Both the position numbers and the translations under genes were made by a program. Source: an uncultured Endozoicomonas sp. (GTDB taxonomy: Bacteria > Pseudomonadota > Gammaproteobacteria > Pseudomonadales > Endozoicomonadaceae). Taken from it: DNA of 41,536 nucleotides. Location: assembly GCA_900299555.1 (NCBI GenBank), contig OODV01000320.1, positions 1 through 41,536 of the forward strand. The letters are read 5' to 3'. Positions within the stretch are counted from its first letter, which is position 1; each line of letters begins with the position of its first letter. The notes below the pieces were generated by a model that did not search any database, was not told the DNA's origin, and saw only the letters and a program-made list of their open reading frames with translations. Positions 35,455 through 41,536 of this stretch are shown piece after piece.

Positions 35455-35942
35455 GACTTAACCAAAAGCCCTGCCTGCTTAACCGCTTTGATATTGACAG
35501 CAAAACGTACTTTGTCGTCTTCGGTATAAAGACCCACCATTCCACCATCACGAGCAAATTCTTCGCTGTCACCAATGGTCAGAACAGGCCACTCTTTCAG
35601 ATTACTTAATACTACTCTTACATCACTTTCATCAAGATCCCGGATATAAAGGGCATCACAATGGCTTGTATAATCTGAACCCAATTTCAGGGGATTCACC
35701 AAAATTCTATTCTCTTTCCCTGCCTGCTTAACAACGCCCCCCAGTATTTCCGAAAGCTTACTGGAACCCAGAGTACAGAGCTTCAGAATGCTTGGCTTAT
35801 CTGGCCAAACCACAAAGTGGGTAATTTTATAGGCCACCACTGCTTTAATCCGCCCCTCCTCAACTTTAGGAGCCGATATAGCCAGCTCTGATAGCAATAG
35901 CAGAGCCAAACAATAGCGATACCAACAGGATCTCAAGGTCAT
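35421..35942 (-). CDS. YfiR family periplasmic protein (DUF4154)
   Basis: This 173-residue protein is exported: the start MTLRSCWYRYCLALLLLSEL is followed by AISA, a likely signal peptide. The body has the YfiR family pattern YKITHFVVWPDKP near the mature N-terminus, LCTLGSSKL, CDALYIRDLDES, VLTIGDSEEFARDGGMVGLY and FAVNIKAVKQAGL. YfiR in Pseudomonas represses the membrane diguanylate cyclase YfiN, but no cyclase gene is nearby. It lies 31 bp after the TonB receptor gene on the same strand, with AAGGAAT as ribosome site, so the two are probably co-transcribed. Confidence 0.85.
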   Translation of the reverse strand: MTLRSCWYRYCLALLLLSELAISAPKVEEGRIKAVVAYKITHFVVWPDKPSILKLCTLGSSKLSEILGGVVKQAGKENRILVNPLKLGSDYTSHCDALYIRDLDESDVRVVLSNLKEWPVLTIGDSEEFARDGGMVGLYTEDDKVRFAVNIKAVKQAGLLVKSQLLSLAKVIQ

Positions 35943-35973
35943 TCCCGGATTCCTTGCCTATATTACCGCGGAC

Positions 35974-38064
35974 CTAAAAGTTCCACTGGATCTGAGCGTA
36001 CCAGGATGGCTCAATCTCGGTAGCGATCAACCCGGTATAATTCTCGGTAAACTCCAGTCTGGAGGTATCAAACAGATTTTTGCCAGTAAGGGACAATTTA
36101 AGATTAGGGTTAACGTCTCGGGCAAAACGAACATCCAGCGCTGCATAATCATCCACCAGCGTTGCAGTCACTGTATCTCCACGTTCACCCATATAGCGAA
36201 TCCAGCTGTCAAAACTCCAGTTACCCGGCAGGTCCATTATTGAACGAAGGCTTGCGGAATGACTGGCACTAACTGACTCCAACTGTGCTTCAGCTACCGT
36301 ATTAAAGTCATCATTGGTTTTACGGGATGCGTCCACTTGAAGCAGGCTTATATCGGCTTTAACCCTCCACCAGTCATGGACACGCCAGTCCACAGCCAAT
36401 TCCAGCCCGTAGGTTTTTGCATTGAGGCCATTAATAAGCTGAGAGGGGATTAAATAATACCCCCCCATTTGACACCCAACTCCCGGCACCTCAGCTACTG
36501 TGGCAGCTGGACAATCATCACTCACGGAGATACTGGTAAGATCCCTGTAATCATTAAAAAAACCAGTAATATCGATATTGACAACGCTGTTAATCTGATG
36601 TCGATAGCCAGCTTCAACTGACGTCAACGTTTCAGATTTCATAACTGGATTGCCAACGATCCGTTGAAACCCTGGCAAACCTAATGCTGGTGGCAAAGGG
36701 ATCTCAACCAGCCCGTTAACCTCCAAATCCCTCTCAGTAATTGCGGGTGTCCTGACAGCTCTTGACACCGATGCCCAGGCTGTAGACTGGTCATCTATAT
36801 TCCACGCTATCCGGGCATTCGGCTGAAATTCATAATCCGTTGCGGTATGATGCTCAAGACGGGAGCTCAATGTCAGATGAAGCTCAGGGCTCAACTGTAT
36901 TTCATCCTGAATAAACGCACTGAACAGCTCCTCCTGTGGACTATCATCCCTGCCCCCAACAAAATTCCTTCCTGATAGCTCATACCATGAGGAGCGATAA
37001 CCCAGCCCCCAGATAATCTCCTGAGTCTCGTTCCACAGAAAACGATGCTGCACTTCAAAATCCAGAGTATCCCGAATTTCAGTCAGCCGGTAATCCTGAT
37101 TTTCATAACGGTCGTAGTAACCTTTCGCCGAAAGCTCACTGTTATCTGCCCACCGCTGGCTCCAGTGAGCCAACATATTACCACCCTGCTGCTTTCTGTC
37201 ATGATCAGTGATGATTTCCATGGAGGGTGATGCCGTATCCAGAGTCCTTACTGGTGGACGGGTATTACCATCATAAAACGCACCATGAACCGTTAAAGCT
37301 CCATTTTTGATCTCATCCCAATCAACCCGAAGCCCTACCCGACTGATATGCCAGTCATCATTAGCATCACCTCCGGCTTTATCTACCAAACCATCACGAG
37401 CAAAAGATTTTACATAAACCCGGTAATCAGCACTTTCATTAAGTTCACCACCATACCGGTAACTACCTGACAGTTTTTCCTGACTGCCTGTTCCTAATGT
37501 CAGCAAGCTACCATGGGTGTCACTGGTTTTTTTGGTAATGATATTTATTACACCATTGACCGCATTCGCTCCCCACAGTGCAGCACCGGGTCCACGGATG
37601 ACCTCTATACGGTCAATATCTTCCAGCAGAGTATCCTGAATATCCCAGTTAACCCCGGAAAACAATGGCGTATAAATCGTTCGCCCATCCATCATGACCA
37701 GCAGTTTATTGGCAAAAATATAATTAAACCCTCGAGCACTGATAGACCAAGTATTGCTGTTCATCTGAGCCACTTGAACTCCGGGAACCATTCTCAAGGC
37801 ATCAGGAATGTTTTTTGCCCCAGATCGGCGGATATCTTCCTGAGTAACCACATAGACAGCAGCGGCTGAATCCATCAGCCTCTGTTTTTTCCGGGACACT
37901 GACGTGACTTCAAGGGTCAATACTTCTTCAAGGCTCAGAGATAATAGCTCTTCATTTGAAAGCGATTCGTCAGAATAGCCTTCGGTTAAAAGCTCAGCTA
38001 ATACTGAAGGCGCTGATAAAGTTAAGGACGCTGTCAATAGCACTGAAGTTAATTGGGGTTTCAC
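35974..38064 (-). CDS. TonB-dependent outer-membrane receptor
   Basis: This 696-residue TonB-dependent receptor has a signal peptide (VLLTASLTLSAPSVLA, cleavage near residue 23). The plug domain follows (VTSVSRKKQRLMDSAAAVYVV, GAKNIPDALRMVPGVQVA, IEVIRGPGAALWGANAVNG, about 50-170), then a 22-strand barrel ending in the terminal Phe of WYAQIQWNF. It belongs to the subtype that begins LEEVLTLEVTSVSRK and that is often followed by a YfiR protein. Substrate is unknown; these receptors import iron complexes, vitamins or carbohydrates. It is divergent from tetR. Confidence 0.9.
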   Translation of the reverse strand: MKPQLTSVLLTASLTLSAPSVLAELLTEGYSDESLSNEELLSLSLEEVLTLEVTSVSRKKQRLMDSAAAVYVVTQEDIRRSGAKNIPDALRMVPGVQVAQMNSNTWSISARGFNYIFANKLLVMMDGRTIYTPLFSGVNWDIQDTLLEDIDRIEVIRGPGAALWGANAVNGVINIITKKTSDTHGSLLTLGTGSQEKLSGSYRYGGELNESADYRVYVKSFARDGLVDKAGGDANDDWHISRVGLRVDWDEIKNGALTVHGAFYDGNTRPPVRTLDTASPSMEIITDHDRKQQGGNMLAHWSQRWADNSELSAKGYYDRYENQDYRLTEIRDTLDFEVQHRFLWNETQEIIWGLGYRSSWYELSGRNFVGGRDDSPQEELFSAFIQDEIQLSPELHLTLSSRLEHHTATDYEFQPNARIAWNIDDQSTAWASVSRAVRTPAITERDLEVNGLVEIPLPPALGLPGFQRIVGNPVMKSETLTSVEAGYRHQINSVVNIDITGFFNDYRDLTSISVSDDCPAATVAEVPGVGCQMGGYYLIPSQLINGLNAKTYGLELAVDWRVHDWWRVKADISLLQVDASRKTNDDFNTVAEAQLESVSASHSASLRSIMDLPGNWSFDSWIRYMGERGDTVTATLVDDYAALDVRFARDVNPNLKLSLTGKNLFDTSRLEFTENYTGLIATEIEPSWYAQIQWNF

Positions 38065-38101
38065 ATTCCGCTCCCTGGAAAGTTAACCTGATTTCCTGTT
38101 T

Positions 38102-38118
38102 GATGCTCGATCAGCATC
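38102..38118. promoter_or_regulatory. Inverted repeat in the receptor/tetR divergent region
   Basis: GATGCT (38102-38107) and AGCATC (38113-38118) are exact inverted repeats with a 5-bp spacer, 37 bp upstream of the receptor start. A second one, TTCATA...TATGAA, lies near 38175-38200. They may be operators for the divergent TetR-like gene or for an unknown factor. The remaining region (38065-38232) shows no gene. Confidence 0.35.
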
Positions 38119-38232
38119 CTGTAAATTATGTGTATTCTGCTTATGAGTCGGCCATATTCCCTGAACCATAAACTTGTTCATATTATCTGCCTGTATGAAA
38201 ATAGCCTCGAAGTCAGATAAGGATGTTTTCCC

Positions 38233-38850
38233 TTGCGCAAAGATACCCAACTCACTCGCCAGAAACTGGTCGATGCAGCCGAACAATTGTTTGCAGAGAA
38301 AGGCCTTGAGAGCACCAGTCTGTTTGATGTACTGAAAGCGTCCGGGGTTAAAAACCGTAGCGCCCTGCAATACCATTTCAAAGATAAAGCCGGGCTAATC
38401 AATGCGGTGCTGAACAAGCATGCAGGGATTATTTCTGACTACCGGTCAAGGATGATTGATCAGCTTCAGGAACAGGACGAGTGGAATTTGCATCAGGTGG
38501 TGGATGTTATTGTAGCCCCCCTGGCGGAAAAGCTAAGCCCCGAAAAGGGCGGTAGAGAGTTTTTGAAAATCCATAGCCAGCTGATGGTTTCTGAGCAGTA
38601 CAGCCAGCTGAGACTGCAACGCCCGGAGCTTCAATCTGAAGCAAAACGTATCCAGTCACTGCTCTCCCCATTTGTAAAAGATATCTCTGAGCAGTCAATC
38701 CATGCCCGATTCGCCCTGATCGACTGCCTGCTGATTCATGGCCTTGCCCGTTATTTCTATACAGAAGAAGAAGTTAGCCGACAGTTTTTTCACCAGACAC
38801 TGGTGCAAAGTATTGTGGACATTATTTCCCAACCTGAGCTTCAAAATTAA
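38233..38850 (+). CDS. TetR/AcrR-family regulator
   Basis: This 205-residue TetR-family regulator has the helix-turn-helix at about residues 8-55, with AEQLFAEKGLESTSLFDVLK and ASGVKNRSALQYHFKDKAG. The C-terminal domain is a ligand-binding helical bundle. The start is a TTG preceded by AAGGAT at a good distance; no ATG gives the family N-terminus. It is divergent from the TonB receptor and 106 bp upstream of the molybdopterin gene on the same strand. A perfect palindrome at 38888-38913 between the two is its probable binding site. Confidence 0.87.
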   Translation: MRKDTQLTRQKLVDAAEQLFAEKGLESTSLFDVLKASGVKNRSALQYHFKDKAGLINAVLNKHAGIISDYRSRMIDQLQEQDEWNLHQVVDVIVAPLAEKLSPEKGGREFLKIHSQLMVSEQYSQLRLQRPELQSEAKRIQSLLSPFVKDISEQSIHARFALIDCLLIHGLARYFYTEEEVSRQFFHQTLVQSIVDIISQPELQN

Positions 38851-38887
38851 TAACATTTGATTAAATAAACCAGGACGCTTATGATCC

Positions 38888-38913
38888 CTGATTAATAACA
38901 AGTGATTAATCAG
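38888..38913. promoter_or_regulatory. Palindromic operator upstream of the molybdopterin oxidoreductase
   Basis: CTGATTAAT (38888-38896) and ATTAATCAG (38905-38913) are perfect 9-bp inverted repeats with an 8-bp spacer. A related half site, TTGATTAA, occurs about 25 bp upstream. Total span is 26 bp, typical of a TetR dimer-pair operator. It sits 42 bp before the start of the molybdopterin gene and just downstream of the tetR stop. Confidence 0.6.
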
Positions 38914-38955
38914 CAGATACCTGCTGCCTATAAAAGCAATAAGAGACCAGCAGTC

Positions 38956-41145
38956 ATGAGCAGCACTCATTATCGTACCTGTCATCTGTGCGAAACCATG
39001 TGTGGTATCGCCGTTGAGTATGAAGGGGACAAAATCCTTTCCATCAAGGGTGATCCGAATGACGTCCTGAGCGAAGGCAATATCTGTGCAAAAGCTACCG
39101 GATTGCAGGATGTTCATACTGACCCCGATCGCCTCAAGCACCCTCTTCGTAAAATTAATGGTGAGTGGCAGGAAGTCTCCTGGGAAGAAGCGCTTGATTA
39201 CGCTGCTGAACAAATGGTTAAAACCCAGAGTCAATACGGTAAAGATGCTGTCGGATCCTACTGTGGTCGCAGTACTGCCCATAACGTGGGAGCACTTCTG
39301 GGCATAGCGCCACTGAGAAAAATTCTCGGCTCAAAAAATATCTATACCGGCTCAACGGTTGACCAGATGCCTCACAACTTTGTCTGGCATTTTATGCTGG
39401 GACACCAGTTTTTCGGTACCGTGCCCGATATCAATCGTACCCACTACTACTTAATGCTGGGTACCAATCCAAGAGTTTCAAATGGTGCCATGATGTCCAC
39501 TGGTGCCAATCCACAGCGCAAATTTGTTAATATCCACAAGCGTGGTGGTAAGACTGTACTCATTGATCCACGGAAGAATGAGTCCGCATCTCACGTCAGC
39601 GAACACCACTTTATTCGCCCCAATACTGATGCTTTGTTTCTGATAGGACTTATCAAAACTATCTTTGCCAAAGGTCTGGCGACACCGGGCAGGCTTGGTT
39701 CTCATATAAAAGGCTGGGAAATTACTGAACACCTGTTTGATGATTTTGAACTCACCGATATTGCTGAGGTAACAGGAGTCCCCGTAGATGTGATTGAACG
39801 GCTGGCTGTGGAATATGCCACTGCAGAATCGGCCATCTGTTATGGCCGTACCGGGGTATCCATGGTGGAGTTTGGTGGCCTTTGCCAATGGCTGATGCAG
39901 GTTGTCAATATCATCACCGGCAATATGGATGAGCCCGGCGGTATGATGTTCCCAAACACGGCAATCGACTCACTCTCACTTTCAGAAAGTAGTTGGGATC
40001 GCTATCGCAGTCGTGTCAGCAATCGACCGGAATTCAGCAGTGAGTTACCTCTGTGCGTACTGGCCGAAGAGATCACAACTCCAGGTGAGGGGCAGATAAG
40101 AGGATTGATTGCCATTGGCGGCAACCCTGCCCTCTCCATGGCCAATGGCAAAGGGCTTGAGGATGCGTTTGATCAACTGGACTTCATGGTATCCGTCGAC
40201 CCTTATCTGAATGAAACTACCCGGCACGCAGATATTATCCTGCCGCCCGTCGGCCCTTTTGAAAAAAGTCATTACGACATGTATTACCATTTGTACGACA
40301 CAATCAATTGGGCAAAATATTCACCTCGCTTGTTTAAACCGGAGGGTGAGGGCTATACCGACTTCGAAATCCTGAGTGAGCTCTTTTCCAGAATACTCGC
40401 GTTAAGGGCTAAAAACCCACTTTCACAAGTGTTAGTCAGAACAGCAACCAGTCTGGTCAAAAAAGCCGTTACTCCTGAACGTATTATTGACCTTGGCCTG
40501 CGCTTTGGTCCTTATGGCCCAGGTCTTAACCCGTTCAAAAAAGATGCATTAACCCTGAAAAAACTGAAAGACAACCTTGGTGGTGTATTTCTTGGCCATT
40601 TGGAACGCTGCCTGCCAGAACGACTCTTTACCAAAGATAAAAAAATCGATCTGGCTCCAGACATTCTGGTCAACGACCTCCCAAGACTAAAATCCCGGTT
40701 TATCACTCCACTACAAGAGAGTAAACCCACAGGTTCACCCGAATACGACCTGACGATTATTAGCCGACTAACCAGCCGCACATTGGGATGGATGCATAAC
40801 AGCCACCGTCTGGTTAAGGGGAAACCTGTTTGTAACCTTCTAATACATCCAGAAGACGCTACCAAGCGGGGAATCAATCAGGAAAGCACTGTGGCCGTCA
40901 GTTCTGTGGTTGGCCGTATTGAACTACCTGTAGAGATCACAGAAGACATCATGCCTGGAGTTGTCTGCATGCCCCATGCCTGGGGACATAACCGTCCGGG
41001 AACCCGAATCAAAGTGGCTGAAGCACACGCTGGTGTCAGCCTGAATGACATCACCAATGAAAAGGTCATTGATGAACTGACCGGAAACGCTGTCGTACAT
41101 GGCATTCCAGTAAAAGTGGAAGTTGCTAAGTTAGCTACAGCCTGA
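38956..41145 (+). CDS. Molybdopterin-dependent oxidoreductase (DMSO-reductase family), cytoplasmic
   Basis: This 729-residue protein (ATG at 38956, not the upstream GTG at 38902) belongs to the DMSO-reductase superfamily. The N-terminal 4Fe-4S motif uses Cys9, Cys12, Cys16 and Cys44 (CHLCETMC ... GNICAKA). Molybdopterin-binding patterns follow: MLGTNPRVSNGAMM, VLIDPRKNESA, HFIRPNTDALFL, and a C-terminal dinucleotide-binding domain ending in MPHAWGHNRPGTR. There is no Tat signal, so it should be cytoplasmic. Active-site loop reads GSTVDQMPHN, without Cys or selenocysteine at the metal-ligand position. The substrate is unknown. TetR control is inferred from the palindrome. Confidence 0.85.
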   Translation: MSSTHYRTCHLCETMCGIAVEYEGDKILSIKGDPNDVLSEGNICAKATGLQDVHTDPDRLKHPLRKINGEWQEVSWEEALDYAAEQMVKTQSQYGKDAVGSYCGRSTAHNVGALLGIAPLRKILGSKNIYTGSTVDQMPHNFVWHFMLGHQFFGTVPDINRTHYYLMLGTNPRVSNGAMMSTGANPQRKFVNIHKRGGKTVLIDPRKNESASHVSEHHFIRPNTDALFLIGLIKTIFAKGLATPGRLGSHIKGWEITEHLFDDFELTDIAEVTGVPVDVIERLAVEYATAESAICYGRTGVSMVEFGGLCQWLMQVVNIITGNMDEPGGMMFPNTAIDSLSLSESSWDRYRSRVSNRPEFSSELPLCVLAEEITTPGEGQIRGLIAIGGNPALSMANGKGLEDAFDQLDFMVSVDPYLNETTRHADIILPPVGPFEKSHYDMYYHLYDTINWAKYSPRLFKPEGEGYTDFEILSELFSRILALRAKNPLSQVLVRTATSLVKKAVTPERIIDLGLRFGPYGPGLNPFKKDALTLKKLKDNLGGVFLGHLERCLPERLFTKDKKIDLAPDILVNDLPRLKSRFITPLQESKPTGSPEYDLTIISRLTSRTLGWMHNSHRLVKGKPVCNLLIHPEDATKRGINQESTVAVSSVVGRIELPVEITEDIMPGVVCMPHAWGHNRPGTRIKVAEAHAGVSLNDITNEKVIDELTGNAVVHGIPVKVEVAKLATA

Positions 41146-41171
41146 ATAACTAATAACAAGAAGAAGATCCT

Positions 41172-41403
41172 ATGACGTTTTCTAAAACAAGAATTGCCCT
41201 GAGCATTGCAGCCCTGACTGCAGCCTCTACATACGCCTATTTAAAAGTTACCGAAAATGATGTACCTGTCGAACTGGGTTCACCAGCTGTCGCTCAACCA
41301 ATGCCCGGAGCATTACAACCTGACAACCCCTGGCTGGCTGAATCCCAGCGCAGCAGTATGCATGGCGGATCTTACAATCGAAACATCACAGATTACCCAG
41401 GCC
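41172..41403 (+). pseudogene. Secreted protein gene, interrupted by the 133-bp repeat
   Basis: The gene starts 26 bp after the molybdopterin gene with AAGAAGA as ribosome site, so it was likely co-transcribed. The native part is about 77 residues: a hydrophobic start (IALSIAALTAASTYAYL), a proline-rich region and NPWLAESQRSSMHGGSYN, which loosely recalls the beginning of some periplasmic beta-propeller-type proteins. At 41404 the reading frame enters the repeat, which adds 26 repeat-derived residues and a stop. The 3' part of the gene is outside the window. Confidence 0.6.
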
Positions 41404-41536
41404 CAGCAATTCCCACTGAAGTGATTCGAGATAACAGCACCAAGGCTTCCAGCCAGTTTTGCTTATTACAAAATCGCAAACTTTAAGGCAGGATATCTCG
41501 ATATTGTGAACATTGTTGCTTTACTGTGCCGCCATC
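41404..41536. repeat. 133-bp terminal inverted repeat, right copy (probable insertion-element end)
   Basis: This is the exact reverse complement of 1-133. It begins at the same inner border (CAGCAATTCCCACTG) as the left copy and runs to the end of the window, so the element's true length is unknown. It interrupts the secreted-protein gene at 41172. Confidence 0.75.

Noticed and set aside
1-41536. Inverted terminal repeats as ends of a linear plasmid or phage
   Set aside because: The repeat cuts two unrelated genes at the same border and the window carries chromosomal housekeeping genes, so an insertion-element end at an assembly break is simpler.
1-41536. CRISPR arrays, tRNA and rRNA genes
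   Set aside because: No regularly spaced direct repeats, and no cloverleaf or rRNA-like sequence noticed on either strand by reading.

Overview
The window looks like a chromosomal segment of a marine-type gammaproteobacterium. It combines a complete rnf operon in the order A-B-C-D-G-E, prfC, slyD, tag, arfB, an AcrAB-like RND efflux operon and a glutathione/dipeptide ABC import operon. IS1-family debris and an AT-rich orphan gene suggest an Oceanospirillales or Endozoicomonas-like host-associated bacterium. That placement is inference from gene content and style; no rRNA or tRNA gene was seen to confirm it.

The two ends of the window are the same 133-bp sequence in inverted orientation (1-133 and 41404-41536). 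Each copy stops abruptly inside a different gene remnant: an IS1-like insA on the left and a secreted-protein gene on the right. This is best read as one end of a multicopy insertion element at which the assembly stopped. From 1 to 1434 lies a nest of IS1-family fragments. An IS1-like element with insA, the A6C frameshift site and a truncated insB is flanked by two diverged remnants of a second IS1-like element.

The main body, left to right: two tandem paralogous secreted proteins of unknown function (1634-3471); release factor 3 (prfC); a GATE-type membrane transporter; and a leftward RND efflux operon (adaptor, pump, AcrR-like repressor) with an acrAB-style operator. Next come a small unknown gene, SlyD, the 3-methyladenine glycosylase Tag, and a leftward DUF2288-arfB-ybaK cluster. 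A rightward five-gene operon follows: a fused double ATPase, a binding protein, two permeases and isoaspartyl dipeptidase IadA. It should import small peptides and cleave isoaspartyl ones. After a YgbA-like gene comes an AT-rich 1106-codon orphan gene, unlike its neighbours in composition. Then a leftward SDR and DadA-like oxidoreductase pair.

The right third holds rnfABCDGE, which encodes the Na+/H+-coupled ferredoxin:NAD+ oxidoreductase. Its RnfC carries a long tail made of four tandem coiled-coil repeats. A leftward TonB-dependent receptor and YfiR pair follows. Last comes a divergent TetR gene leading to a cytoplasmic molybdopterin oxidoreductase with a perfect palindrome in front of it, and a secreted-protein gene cut off by the right-hand 133-bp repeat.
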